From Neobacillus massiliamazoniensis (lineage in GTDB: Bacteria; Bacillota; Bacilli; Bacillales; Cytobacillaceae), in NCBI RefSeq assembly GCF_001048695.1, contig NZ_CVRB01000001.1, positions 1,302,001-1,366,000 on the forward strand: a DNA stretch of 64,000 bases. Direction: 5' to 3'. The first letter of the stretch is position 1, and each line of letters starts with the position of its first letter. The position numbers and the translations under genes are program-made. Shown here in pieces: positions 9,430-19,032 of the stretch. The notes beneath the pieces were generated by a model that did no database searches, was not told where the DNA came from, and saw only the letters and a program-made list of their open reading frames with translations.

Positions 9430-9542
9430 GCAAAAAGGCACCATGAATTTGTTAACTAAATCTACCCTAAATTTTAGATGCTATTTATTTAGCATTATGT
9501 TAAATTATTACTAATTAGCCGTAGAATAGAGGGGATGCATCT

Positions 9543-9638
9543 GTGGTGAGAAAATGGAAGTGGTTGTTTGCTTGTTTCTTATTCCTGCTCTTTTTAAATG
9601 GTTTTGGGATCGTAGCTGTTCACTTTTGGAGAAGGTAA
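9543..9638 (+). CDS. Possible 31-residue single-pass membrane peptide
   Basis: GTG start with AGAGGGGA about 8 nt upstream. The product runs from a basic end (VVRKWKW) through a hydrophobic helix of about 18 residues to HFWRR and a TAA stop. The charge pattern and ribosome site make translation plausible. It precedes the CPBP protease gene by 69 nt. No family is recognised, and chance cannot be excluded. Confidence 0.35.
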   Translation: MVRKWKWLFACFLFLLFLNGFGIVAVHFWRR

Positions 9639-9707
9639 AATTCTTAAACTGTGTCCTCAAGCTGGAAGCAGCAAAATGTAAAAATATCATTTGATTAGGG
9701 AAAGGGG

Positions 9708-10601
9708 ATGTTGAACAAAATGACCACAAGTTTAACTCAGCCAATTTCAAAAAAGATGTTATTGGCCATCCTCATCATCACAATTGGGGCGGAAGTAGAC
9801 CTGTACTTATCGAGATATAGCTATCTTGCTGAAACCTTGTATAATGGCATCATGGTGGGCTCGTTGTTTCTTGGCTTAAAGCTTTCCCCGAGGCTTCGCG
9901 ATCCTCTGGTCATTCCCAAAACAAAGCGGCAGCTTAGTCTTCAGTTTACTGGCGCCTTCCTGATTTTTTTTCTAGTAAGTACGGTGAACAACTTTTATTC
10001 GACTATCGTATTCCAGGATTTTAGTGATAATTATGATCAATATGTGCAAAGCTATACCGACCCGCAAACCTATGTGGATGATGGAACCTCCCCTAATTTC
10101 GTTTCGTCCTTTTTCGATAAAGTGGATACGTTTGGGAATGATCTTTATTCTGATGCACTTGCCGGATTAGAAGAGGTGTGGCGCTTAGCTTACATAGTTC
10201 TCATCCTCATTATTTTCAAAAAAATTTTCCCAAACCGATGGAATAAAGGTTCAAGAGACATTTTTGTCATGCTTGCCCTTTTTATCTCTTCTATTCTTTT
10301 CGGAATAGACCATACATTAGATACAGAGGAGTCGTGGCCCGTTCGAGTTGGGGCAATCGTCACCTTCGCCAATATGGGATTTACTTTTGGACTTATCTTG
10401 TTATGGACGCGAAACCTTTGGCTTGCGGTTATTGTTCATGCCGTATACGATATCGTGACAACGACCTCCTGGTATTTTTTCGATTATGCAGTTGAGGTCT
10501 TTGCTTTTGTAGTGTTGGTTTTACATATAATCCTTTTTACTATTGAAAAAAGAAAGAAAAAATATGACCAGCCGATAGAATCGCTGCCAATGGCAGAATA
10601 A
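9708..10601 (+). CDS. CPBP-family intramembrane metalloprotease
   Basis: 297 residues with about seven or eight transmembrane helices. The three CPBP motifs are recognisable: EEVWR near 161 (EExxxR), FGIDH near 203 and the last HAVYD near 246. Relatives process prenylated or bacteriocin-type peptides or act in envelope stress; the substrate here is unknown. The ribosome site (GGGAAAGGGG) sits directly in front of ATG 9708, and in-frame starts at 9711 or 9720 are also possible. A bidirectional terminator follows. Confidence 0.8.
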   Translation: MLNKMTTSLTQPISKKMLLAILIITIGAEVDLYLSRYSYLAETLYNGIMVGSLFLGLKLSPRLRDPLVIPKTKRQLSLQFTGAFLIFFLVSTVNNFYSTIVFQDFSDNYDQYVQSYTDPQTYVDDGTSPNFVSSFFDKVDTFGNDLYSDALAGLEEVWRLAYIVLILIIFKKIFPNRWNKGSRDIFVMLALFISSILFGIDHTLDTEESWPVRVGAIVTFANMGFTFGLILLWTRNLWLAVIVHAVYDIVTTTSWYFFDYAVEVFAFVVLVLHIILFTIEKRKKKYDQPIESLPMAE

Positions 10602-10606
10602 ACAAA

Positions 10607-10645
10607 GGGGTGTCAGGTACCATTTTTCAGGTGCCTGACACCCCT
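10607..10645. terminator. Bidirectional terminator built from the GTGTCAGGCACC motif
   Basis: GGGGTGTCAGGTACC pairs with AGGTGCCTGACACCCC around a short T-rich loop and ends in TTTT. It lies between two convergent genes. Both arms are copies of the dispersed motif, in opposite orientation. Confidence 0.85.
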
Positions 10646-10658
10646 TTTCCTAAGCTCA

Positions 10659-11246
10659 TTACTTCTGATACAAATATGATTTGGAGTGAATCCAATATTG
10701 AATCGAACCGTCGTCCTTCTGGAGGTATTTAATCTGTTCGCGATCAAATGCTGTTCGTAGGCTATCTAATGCTAATTCTTCCCGTACGCTTAATTCCGTT
10801 AAGGATTTTTGAGAAACAGACATGTTAGAAAGGATGACGAGTCTTTGTTCCATGACACTAATCATATCTTTCTTATACTCGTAAAAGCTAGTAGGTGCAT
10901 CTAAGTGGATCACGTTTTTGAGCAATTCCTGCTGCTTTTTTCTGACTTGTCCTGAAGGCACCTGTCCGTTGGCAACACCTTTAACCAATTGTTTACTTTG
11001 CTCCTCATAGGACTGGATCTTTGTTAAAAAGGTAAACACGCTTTCACGCTTTGGAACGACATATTCCTTATATAAAAGGGCACTAGCGGCACATAATAGT
11101 AAAAGGCCAAGTAAATAATAGCTCCAATTGATCTTAGCGCGATGTTTCGTCGGAGTTTCGGGAACTTTTTCTGAAAACGACCGGCCTTTAACCTGCAGCT
11201 CTTCAAGTTCTTGTCGGATTTTTTGCCGGGCAGGAGTCAGCATCAT
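10659..11246 (-). CDS. Membrane-anchored protein of unknown function
   Basis: 195 residues; GGAGG 7 nt upstream of the ATG. A basic, charged cytoplasmic part (1-45) precedes one transmembrane helix (about 47-65). The remaining 130 residues are external and mostly helical with many Lys, Gln and Glu. No family is recognised. The layout resembles that of anti-sigma or sensor proteins, and a sigma-factor gene lies upstream on the same strand, but a terminator and a MITE-like element separate them, so a functional link is only a possibility. Confidence 0.6.
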   Translation of the reverse strand: MMLTPARQKIRQELEELQVKGRSFSEKVPETPTKHRAKINWSYYLLGLLLLCAASALLYKEYVVPKRESVFTFLTKIQSYEEQSKQLVKGVANGQVPSGQVRKKQQELLKNVIHLDAPTSFYEYKKDMISVMEQRLVILSNMSVSQKSLTELSVREELALDSLRTAFDREQIKYLQKDDGSIQYWIHSKSYLYQK

Positions 11247-11336
11247 AGGTCCTCCAAATAGAAGATTGTATCTTTATCCTACTATAACAAGAGACAAAAA
11301 ATCCATTTATTTCCGAAAAGACATAAAAAAATAGAA

Positions 11337-11517
11337 GGCTGTCCTAAAAGGTGACAGGCACCACTATATGTACAAAGTTCATGATAATTTTTCCGCAATG
11401 TTGATTGGAGCGGAAGGCGCTCGACTCCTGCGGGAGACCCCGCAGGCGCTATAGCGCCGAGGAGGCTCCCCGGACCGCCACTAGAGCGGAAATCAACAGA
11501 CAAAGTTTAACAGACCA
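11337..11517. mobile_element. MITE-like element, copy 1
   Basis: 181 nt between GGCTGTCCTAAAA and a degenerate TTTAACAGACC. The core runs from TTGATTGGAGCGGAAGGCG through a GC-rich centre with nested palindromes (CTGCGGGAGACCCCGCAG; GGCGCTATAGCGCC) to GAGCGGAAATCAACA. The same core and ends recur at 21442-21569 and, deleted, at 28108-28184. No coding capacity. Confidence 0.75.
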
Positions 11518-11526
11518 TTCATAAAA

Positions 11527-11566
11527 TGGGGGGTGCCCCTAAAAGTTATACTTTTGGGACACCCTC
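11527..11566 (-). terminator. Terminator of the sigma-factor gene
   Basis: GGAGGGTGTCCCAAAAG pairs with CTTTTAGGGGCACCCCCC on the minus strand just past the stop codon, with a short T-rich tail. Confidence 0.7.
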
Positions 11567-11572
11567 CGGTAG

Positions 11573-12055
11573 TTATGTCAACTTAAGCCTTTTAAGTTTT
11601 TCTTGTGCTCCTTTGCGCCATTGTTTGACGGCCGAGACGGAGACGTTCTCTTTACAGGCGATTTCATTTATAGATAAGTCCTCCACGAAGGTGTACACAA
11701 CCCACATTTTTTGTTTATCTGTCATCCCTCCGCAATAGGATAGCAGCATTTCGGTTTCGCAAGGCTCCTCCTCCATACTACCTTCAATTGTTTCCCAGTA
11801 TTCTTCTTTTGGAAAGACATAGCGTTCATCTCGTTTGGTAGCTTTTTTTAATTCTGACAAGAGCCGTCCTTTTATAAACTTGTAGGCGTAACAAGTAAAA
11901 TTCCCTCTCGACAAATGAAACGATTGGGCTGCTTCCCATAATCCGATCAGGCCAATTTGAAAAAATTCATCTATATTTTTGTAAATGTGCAAGGAATGGA
12001 TCATTTTATAAATCATCGGACGAAATTGTTCTTCTAACTGATCAAAGCCTTCCAT
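11573..12055 (-). CDS. Sigma-70 family RNA polymerase sigma factor, small
   Basis: 160 residues. Region 2 is clear at about 8-70, with the core-binding stretch DEFFQIGLIGLWEAAQSF and the -10 recognition part FTCYAYKFIKGRLLSEL. An acidic linker follows, and region 4 lies at about 108-158 with a helix-turn-helix (LSINEIACKENVSVSAVKQW). Region 3 is missing, as in short alternative sigma factors. The subclass is not certain. Its targets are unknown, but the downstream membrane protein gene is a candidate partner. Confidence 0.8.
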   Translation of the reverse strand: MEGFDQLEEQFRPMIYKMIHSLHIYKNIDEFFQIGLIGLWEAAQSFHLSRGNFTCYAYKFIKGRLLSELKKATKRDERYVFPKEEYWETIEGSMEEEPCETEMLLSYCGGMTDKQKMWVVYTFVEDLSINEIACKENVSVSAVKQWRKGAQEKLKRLKLT

Positions 12056-12667
12056 TCATAAAAACCTTTCAGGAAAGCGCGCTTTTCCAATGTATTCCCG
12101 GGTACCTTCACCATAGACTTATAAGAAATTTTAATCTAATTAAAGAAATGCTATTTTTACTATTAAAAACATCCTAAAAAAAAGCTTTTTCCATAAAAAA
12201 TTGTATTTTGAAGGCGGAATTCATATTTATAAACTCTTTTTCTATCGATTTCAGAAATTTTAAAAATAGGGAGTTATTACTATTTAGTAGATAGTAAATG
12301 TAAATTTAATGAATCAGTTTAATTACCAAGATAGATTATGAAAATGCTGTCGAAAATGAAAAACTTTTGTCACAGCCCTGAAAAGGTTCTTTCACTGGAG
12401 AAATGTCGGTTTGTGTAAAATTTTATCGTTTTTTGTTTGTTTTTGTAGAAATAGAATTATTTTACTAATTGATTCAGAAATATATAATTAAAGAGTAATG
12501 TTTTTGTAATTTTGGTAGCGTTTTCAGTATTTTTTAGACCGCTATTCTTTGCTGTTTGTTTAAAAAATCTGTCTAATGCTGTCAATACTTTAAAAGGAGT
12601 TGATAAATCTAAATTATTGTTCGTAGTGTGGGGGCGGAAAACTATAAATAGAAAGGTGTACACACCA
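12056..12667. other. AT-rich intergenic region upstream of yfkN
   Basis: 612 nt without a supported gene. An open frame runs into yfkN from 12512, but its first 52 codons lack a ribosome site and precede a clear signal peptide start. The region should hold divergent promoters for the sigma-factor and nucleotidase genes; I see no convincing -35/-10 pair or known riboswitch. Confidence 0.5.
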
Positions 12668-14878
12668 ATGAAGAAAAAGAAATTTTTTAGCAAGATTAGT
12701 AAACTGACCACAGCAGCCTTGATTCTTACCACGATTATTTCACCAATGAATTCCTTTCATGCAAAAGCGGCAGCCACATCAGGAAATAAAGCTACTCTTC
12801 GCATCTTAGAAACTACTGATCTTCATTCTAATGTTAGAGCGTACGATTATTATAAAGATACAGATGTAAATATTAATTTTGGTCTAGCGAAAACAGCAAC
12901 CCTTATTGAACAAGCACGATCTCAAGAAGCTAACTCAATGCTTTTTGATGCAGGGGATTTAATCCAAGGAAACCCACTGGCAGACTATGTTGCAAAGGTT
13001 CATCCATTGGGACCAAATGATACACATCCCATCATCAGAGCAATGAATTATTTGCATTATGATGCAGGGATTGTTGGAAACCATGAATTTAACTATGGCT
13101 TAGACTATCTTAATCAAGTTTTAAGTAAAGCCAATTTCCCGATTGTTAATGCGAATATCTATAAAGATGATCACGATAATAATCCTGATAACGATCAGAA
13201 CTACTTCACACCGTATCAAATTTTGGATAAACAAATTAAAGACGCAAGCGGCAATACTCATACTATAAAAGTGGGTGTAGTTGGCTTTGCACCACCGCAA
13301 ATTTTGAACTGGGATCGCGATAATCTTTATGGAAAAGTTATTGTAAAAGATATTGTTGAAACAGCGAATAAGTATGTTCAAGAAATGCGAAATAAAGGAG
13401 CAGACGTCATTGTAGCAATTGCTCACTCTGGTTGTGATATTGCAGCAGATGGTCAGCAAGATGCTGAAAATGCCGTTTATTCCTTAAGTAAGGTTCCAGG
13501 GATCGATGCGCTTCTTTTTGGACATGCGCATTTAAACTTCCCTGGAGGTAAGGAATTTCATGAGGGCCAGAAATTAGAGAATCCTGATTTACCAGGAATA
13601 AATAATTCTCAAGGGACCATCAACAATACACCTGCCGTAGAAGCGGGATATTGGGGAAATAATCTAGGTGTTCTTGATTTGGCTTTAGTTGAGCAGCCTG
13701 ATGGAAAGTGGACAGTAGATAAAACGAACTCACACTCCGTCAATCGTCCAGTTTCGGCTGATACTCCCGAAGATTCAGTAATTGTAAAGGATGTTCAACC
13801 TGAGCACGCTGGCACTTTAGATTATGTTCGTGGAACGATTGGTAAAACCACCGCTCCATTGTACAGCTATTTTGCACAGGTCCAGGATGACCCGACCATC
13901 CAAATCGTGAATAATGCACAAAAGGCTTATGTTGAAAAGTGGATTAAGGATAAGGAACCAGAATTAGAAGGAATCCCGGTATTATCGGCAGGAGCTCCAT
14001 TTAAGGCAGGCGGCAGAAGCGGTCCGGCCTATTATACTAATATTCCGACCGGTCCTCTTTCCATAAAGAGTGCGAACGATTTATACTTATACCCTAATAC
14101 GCTTAAGGCCGTCGAAGTAACGGGAGCTATTGTAAGAGAATGGCTTGAAATGTCCGCAGGGCAATTTAATACGGTTGATCCAAATAGCACGCAACCGCAA
14201 AATATTATCAATGATTTATTCCCATCCTATAACTTTGATGTTATTGATGGAGTAAATTATCAAATTGATATTACAAAACCGGCCAGATATAAGATAGATG
14301 GTACAATGGTAAACAAGGATTTCCACCGGATTATTAATTTGACCTTTAATGGTGAACCTATTAAAGATGATCAGAAATTTATTGTTGCAACCAATAACTA
14401 TCGTGCAGGCGGTGGCGGAAACTTCCCTGGGCTTGTCGGTGGAATTGGTAAAATAGTCGTTAATTCACCTGACGAAAGCCGTGAAGTGTTAATTAACTAT
14501 ATTCAAGAAAAAGGAACGATTGACCCAAGCGCAGATCATAACTGGTCACTTGCTCCTATCAATAAAACGGTTCAATTAACATTCAAGTCTGCGCCAGAAG
14601 CAAAGGTGTATGCTGACCAATCTGATAATATTAAGTCACTTGGCAATGTAACGGAAGGCGATCAGAAATGGGGACTATATTCGATAATAGCCAGCGAGGC
14701 AAAAGTAGATAATCCACCTGCAAACAATGGCGGAAGTGGAAGTACTACTACTCCTGTGAAACCTAGTAAACTGCCTGACACCGCAACAAATATGGTTAAC
14801 TACTTCTTCTTAGGATTATTTATTTTCTCAATTGGACTTTCATTAATGATTAGAAGACGAGGATTGCTAGGTAAATAG
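12668..14878 (+). CDS. yfkN: Cell-wall-anchored 2',3'-cyclic phosphodiesterase / nucleotidase (YfkN-like)
   Basis: The start is set at ATG 12668 (GAAAGGTG upstream) because it begins a clean signal peptide, cleaved near residue 35. Metallophosphatase motifs appear in order: TTDLHS (D51, H53), FDAGDLIQG, VGNHEFNYG, IAHSG and FGHAH. A 5'-nucleotidase C-terminal domain follows (about 410-650). The end has the sortase signal LPDTA at 702-706, a hydrophobic helix and RRRGLLGK, matching the LPDT-type signals of B. subtilis SrtA substrates such as YfkN. It probably releases phosphate and nucleosides from nucleotides at the cell surface. No sortase gene is in the window. About 736 residues, shorter than the double-domain YfkN of B. 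subtilis. Confidence 0.88.
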   Translation: MKKKKFFSKISKLTTAALILTTIISPMNSFHAKAAATSGNKATLRILETTDLHSNVRAYDYYKDTDVNINFGLAKTATLIEQARSQEANSMLFDAGDLIQGNPLADYVAKVHPLGPNDTHPIIRAMNYLHYDAGIVGNHEFNYGLDYLNQVLSKANFPIVNANIYKDDHDNNPDNDQNYFTPYQILDKQIKDASGNTHTIKVGVVGFAPPQILNWDRDNLYGKVIVKDIVETANKYVQEMRNKGADVIVAIAHSGCDIAADGQQDAENAVYSLSKVPGIDALLFGHAHLNFPGGKEFHEGQKLENPDLPGINNSQGTINNTPAVEAGYWGNNLGVLDLALVEQPDGKWTVDKTNSHSVNRPVSADTPEDSVIVKDVQPEHAGTLDYVRGTIGKTTAPLYSYFAQVQDDPTIQIVNNAQKAYVEKWIKDKEPELEGIPVLSAGAPFKAGGRSGPAYYTNIPTGPLSIKSANDLYLYPNTLKAVEVTGAIVREWLEMSAGQFNTVDPNSTQPQNIINDLFPSYNFDVIDGVNYQIDITKPARYKIDGTMVNKDFHRIINLTFNGEPIKDDQKFIVATNNYRAGGGGNFPGLVGGIGKIVVNSPDESREVLINYIQEKGTIDPSADHNWSLAPINKTVQLTFKSAPEAKVYADQSDNIKSLGNVTEGDQKWGLYSIIASEAKVDNPPANNGGSGSTTTPVKPSKLPDTATNMVNYFFLGLFIFSIGLSLMIRRRGLLGK

Positions 14879-15405
14879 AAACATAATAGAGGATTTCTCA
14901 AAACAAGGACTTAGAAACCTTAACGACTATATGCAGCGAAAAAATTTACTTGTTTTTCTACTATCTATTAGTTCAGTCTGGGGTCTTAAGCCTCTTGAGA
15001 TATCCTTTTTGGTAAGAAAGATGTGACAGGTCAAGCCAGTCAGATATACTTTTTCAAAAGTGTTGATTAACCAAAATAACAGCCATTCCAGAACGCCAGC
15101 CAATAAGTTGTTCTTTTAGTAGTTGTCTTTTAAAACAAGTTTAAATATTTAACATAGAATTTATACCTTAAGAAAAATCCCTATCTTCCAGATAGGGATT
15201 AATTTTGATCATTGGTTATAAGGAAGTTTGAAATAGTATTGAATTTTAGAAATTTTCAGACGTGAGAAATTATATTGTTTTCCAGATTTTATTGTGTTAA
15301 TATTTTTGATTGAAAACTGATATGAGAAATATATTCTAGTTATTTCTAAAATTTGAAACTGAACTTTTATGATATAAAATCACACTTAAATAAAGGATGA
15401 TTGCT
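14879..15405. other. Intergenic region with hairpins
   Basis: 527 nt without a gene. A short perfect hairpin TCCCTATC-TTCCA-GATAGGGA (15178-15198), with A-rich and T-rich flanks, may act as a terminator. GAGGATTTCTCAA (near 14889) and TTGAGATATCCT (near 14994) are distant imperfect inverted ends, possibly a decayed small element. The yfhO promoter must lie in the AT-rich 200 nt before 15390. Confidence 0.45.
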
Positions 15406-17994
15406 TTGAAACTGTCATTTATAAAGCTTGCTAAAAATAAATATATATTACTTTTATTATCATTTTTATTACCATTTGTCCTTTTTGGTGTTGTATTGGC
15501 GCAGTTTGGAATATATCCATTTGGAAGCAAATCAATATTAATTAGTGATATGTATAGTCAATACATTGAATTTTACAATCGGCTGTATGATGTATTTTAT
15601 AATGGGAAAAGTCTCTTTTATAGTTGGGAAGCAGGAATGGGGCTTAATTTCCTAGCAGTTATAGCGTATTATCTAGCTAGTCCTTTATCCATATTAATTA
15701 TTTTCTTTCCAAGAAACCATTTACCTGAAGCAATGATTTTAATCACTTTAATTAAAATTGGTCTTTCAGGGGCAACGATGTATTTCTTTTTAAGTCGTTT
15801 CAGTTTAAGTGAAAAATTTTCCACCTTATTTTTTTCAACATTTTATGCTTTAATGACCTTTTCGATAGCTTATTCATTCGATATCATGTGGTTAGATGGA
15901 ATATATATGCTACCTTTAATCTTATATGGGGTAGAATTGTTAATTAAAGACGGAAAATATACGTTTTTAATTGCATGCTTGGCCATAACTTTTATTTCGA
16001 ATTTTTATGTAGCTTTTATGATAGGCATTTTTACATTTTTATATTTCTTAGTTCGGTTTTTCTCATTACAAAGAAAAACTTCATTTTTGTTGTTTTTAAA
16101 AAAAATCTGGCTTTTTGGTACGTCTACAGCTATAGCAGCAGGACTATCTGCATTTTTGATACTCCCTACCTATTTAGTGATAAAAGCAAATCACGGTGAT
16201 CCTGCTCAACCTCAAATTTTGCCGAAAATTCATTTATTTAATTATTATTTAAAATTTTTTAATGGTACATATGATTCTCTAATTGATGGGCTACCCAATA
16301 TTTATGCAGGTTTATTAACATTACTTTTGTTTCCGCTCTTTTTTGTTTCAAAAAAAATCAAGTTAAAAGAAAAAGTACTTTTTTTACTTTTATTTTCCTT
16401 TCTAGTTTATAGTTTTCAGAATTCAGAACTATATTTTATATGGCATGGTGGCCATAATCCTAACTGGTTTCCATATCGGTTTTCCTTCCTTTTATCTTTT
16501 ACAGTGATATATCTTGCATTTCGAACTTTCGTGGTACTGGATAAAACCATTTCGCCTTATTTAATAGTACTTTATATTTTTAATATCCTGTTTGTTCTTT
16601 TTGTTTGGAAATATACGCCGAATGGACTAAGCAATAAATTCGTTATAATCAATATTGTTCTTTTAACCATTTACTTTATTCTTATGTACTGTAAGCTACA
16701 TATTTCAGAATATAAAAAGTTCATTCATATACTATTGATTCTGGCGGTTTGTTTAGATACAACATTAAATTCAGCGAAGATAATACGATCATTGGATCAT
16801 CAATTTCAATATAAACCTCGTGATATGTATAATGGACCTTCTGATTATATAAACATGATTAATTGGTTGAAAAAAAATGATCATTCTTTTTATCGTATTA
16901 ACACGGATCCGCCAATCACGTGGAACGATTCCATGATGTTAGATTATAAAAAAATGGATAGTTTTAATTCACAATCTAATAATGATTTGAACCGTTTTTT
17001 AAATGAATTGGGCTATACTACAAGTGATAGTGTTTTTGTTGATATGGGCAAAGGGATCGTTTCTACGGACTCCCTAATGGGATTTAAATATATCATTTCA
17101 AATTATCCTATAGATAAATTTGGGTATGAATTAATTCATCATGAAGGAAATTATCTTTTGTATAAGAACAATAATGTCTTATCGTTAGGAACTGTTCTAA
17201 ATAATCAAAACCATATTAATTTCCAGGAAGGTTTGGATAATCCTTTCGAGAAGCAAAATCTTTTATTTATGGGTGCAACAAAGGCTTCCCCAAAATTATT
17301 TGTTCCAATGGAACCTACTTCCATACAATATGAAAATCTTACTGTACAAACTGAAGCAGATGGTCAAAAATTTATTAAGAATGATAAAACTAAAAATGCC
17401 TTTATTAAATATTCTTTTCCGGTTTCAGGAAGGCAACAGCTATATACATTATTGAAAACAGATGGAATTTCTAATTCTAATGTTTATGTTAATGATACAT
17501 TACCTGGAAAAGGTTACCCTAACGTATACTCTAATCGAGTATTAGATCTAGGTGCATTCCAAAATGAAACTGTTACTGTAAAAATAGAGGTTTTATCAGA
17601 TGAGTATACATTAAAAAATGGTTTATTTTATGCTATGGATATGAATTTGTTTGAAAAAAAGGTTGATGAATATAGAAAACAATCATTAACTGTAAAGAGT
17701 TTTCAGGATACAAACATTTCTGGAGATATAAAATTAAATGAAAACGGAGTTCTATTCCTATCTATTCCATACGATTCTGGCTGGAGTGCTGTTGTAGATG
17801 GGAAGAAAGGGAAAATTGAAAAAATCGGTGGATTTTTAGGTATAGATTTAGAAAAAGGAAATCATAAAATAGATTTACACTATGTTCCTCCAGGCTTCCA
17901 TGTAGGATTAATTATTTCATTATGCAGTTTACTTCTATTTATAGTGCTTATTTTGATGAATTTTAGGAAAAAACGGCAAAATAACATTAATTAA
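15406..17994 (+). CDS. yfhO: YfhO-family membrane glycosyltransferase
   Basis: TTG 15406 is preferred, since AAAGGA lies 9 nt upstream and overlaps the ATG at 15397. The product has 862 residues, with about 12 transmembrane helices in the first 460, a large extracytoplasmic domain (about 470-830), and a final helix with a basic tail. Family knowledge: in B. subtilis YfhO takes GlcNAc from undecaprenyl phosphate outside the membrane and adds it to lipoteichoic acid. The next two genes supply the lipid-linked sugar (CsbB) and the probable flippase (GtcA), so the pathway is complete here. The gene is AT-rich. Confidence 0.85.
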   Translation: MKLSFIKLAKNKYILLLLSFLLPFVLFGVVLAQFGIYPFGSKSILISDMYSQYIEFYNRLYDVFYNGKSLFYSWEAGMGLNFLAVIAYYLASPLSILIIFFPRNHLPEAMILITLIKIGLSGATMYFFLSRFSLSEKFSTLFFSTFYALMTFSIAYSFDIMWLDGIYMLPLILYGVELLIKDGKYTFLIACLAITFISNFYVAFMIGIFTFLYFLVRFFSLQRKTSFLLFLKKIWLFGTSTAIAAGLSAFLILPTYLVIKANHGDPAQPQILPKIHLFNYYLKFFNGTYDSLIDGLPNIYAGLLTLLLFPLFFVSKKIKLKEKVLFLLLFSFLVYSFQNSELYFIWHGGHNPNWFPYRFSFLLSFTVIYLAFRTFVVLDKTISPYLIVLYIFNILFVLFVWKYTPNGLSNKFVIINIVLLTIYFILMYCKLHISEYKKFIHILLILAVCLDTTLNSAKIIRSLDHQFQYKPRDMYNGPSDYINMINWLKKNDHSFYRINTDPPITWNDSMMLDYKKMDSFNSQSNNDLNRFLNELGYTTSDSVFVDMGKGIVSTDSLMGFKYIISNYPIDKFGYELIHHEGNYLLYKNNNVLSLGTVLNNQNHINFQEGLDNPFEKQNLLFMGATKASPKLFVPMEPTSIQYENLTVQTEADGQKFIKNDKTKNAFIKYSFPVSGRQQLYTLLKTDGISNSNVYVNDTLPGKGYPNVYSNRVLDLGAFQNETVTVKIEVLSDEYTLKNGLFYAMDMNLFEKKVDEYRKQSLTVKSFQDTNISGDIKLNENGVLFLSIPYDSGWSAVVDGKKGKIEKIGGFLGIDLEKGNHKIDLHYVPPGFHVGLIISLCSLLLFIVLILMNFRKKRQNNIN

Positions 17995-18031
17995 TAAGTT
18001 GATTAAAAATAAATGTAAAGGAAATTTATAA

Positions 18032-19018
18032 ATGAAAAAAACAGTTACTATTTTGGTACCAGCTTATAATGAGGAAGAAGTACTAGACCAGTTGTATGAA
18101 CGATTAAGTAAAGTCGTTGAGGATATTCCTTTTTATGAATTTGAAATATTATTTGTAAATGATGGCAGTAAAGATAATACATTGAACAAAATTAAATTAT
18201 TTAAGGAAATTGATGAAAGCATTTCATATGTCAATCTTTCCAGGAATTTTGGTAAAGAAATAGCCATGATAGCAGGATTGGATTATGCAAAAGGGGATGC
18301 AGTTATTATCATTGATGCAGATTTACAAGATCCCCCAGAGCTAATTCCAGAAATGATCAGACTTTGGGAAAATGGATATGATGATGTTTATGCAAAACGA
18401 AAAACAAGATTTGGAGAAACTTGGTTAAAAAAGACAACCTCCTCGCTTTTTTATAAGGTTTTACAAAAATTAACCCGAATTCCAATCCAAAAGAATACAG
18501 GGGATTTTCGCCTTCTTGATCGAAGATGTGTTGAGGCCTTAAAGCAAATAAGAGAAACACAAAGATATACAAAGGGTATGTTCAGTTGGATCGGTTATAA
18601 TAAAAAGGAGATATTATTTGATCGTGATCCTCGGGCTGCTGGAGAAACAAAATGGAATTACCTTAAACTAGTAGACTTAGCAATTGAGGGGATTACCTCA
18701 TTTACCACTACTCCATTAAGATTCTCTGCTTTATTTGGTTGTATCATTTCAGTTTTTGCCTTTATTTATATGATTTGGGTTATTACAAAAACTCTTTTAT
18801 ATGGGGAGAATGTTGCGGGTTATCCATCGTTGATGACAGTCATCCTTTTTTTAGGGGGAATCCAATTAATTTCTCTGGGGATTATTGGAGAGTATTTAGG
18901 AAGAATATTTAACGAAACAAAGAATCGTCCACTTTATTTTGTAGATGAATATAACAATGAAAAGGTGCTAAATGCTAACAAAAATCAGTCAGATAAAATT
19001 CTTCATTCTCAAAAGTAA
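18032..19018 (+). CDS. csbB: Family 2 glycosyltransferase making undecaprenyl-P-sugar (CsbB-like)
   Basis: 328 residues, AAAGGAAA upstream. A GT-A domain fills about 1-225, with PAYNEEE, VNDGSKDNT and the metal and catalytic segment DADLQDPPE; two C-terminal transmembrane helices (about 235-300) follow, as in polyisoprenyl-phosphate glycosyltransferases (DPM1/GtrB/CsbB). It should transfer a sugar, probably GlcNAc, from UDP-sugar to undecaprenyl phosphate. Placed 37 nt after yfhO and 14 nt before the GtrA gene, it forms the donor-synthesis step of the glycosylation set. Confidence 0.88.
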   Translation: MKKTVTILVPAYNEEEVLDQLYERLSKVVEDIPFYEFEILFVNDGSKDNTLNKIKLFKEIDESISYVNLSRNFGKEIAMIAGLDYAKGDAVIIIDADLQDPPELIPEMIRLWENGYDDVYAKRKTRFGETWLKKTTSSLFYKVLQKLTRIPIQKNTGDFRLLDRRCVEALKQIRETQRYTKGMFSWIGYNKKEILFDRDPRAAGETKWNYLKLVDLAIEGITSFTTTPLRFSALFGCIISVFAFIYMIWVITKTLLYGENVAGYPSLMTVILFLGGIQLISLGIIGEYLGRIFNETKNRPLYFVDEYNNEKVLNANKNQSDKILHSQK

Positions 19019-19032
19019 AGTAGGAAATTGGA

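Noticed and set aside
12512..12667. N-terminal extension of YfkN by 52 residues
   Set aside because: There is no ribosome site at 12512, and a typical signal peptide starts at 12668 with one.
14771..14790. Copy of the GTGTCAGGCACC motif inside yfkN
   Set aside because: CTGCCTGACACC here encodes the sortase signal LPDT; the match is explained by coding.
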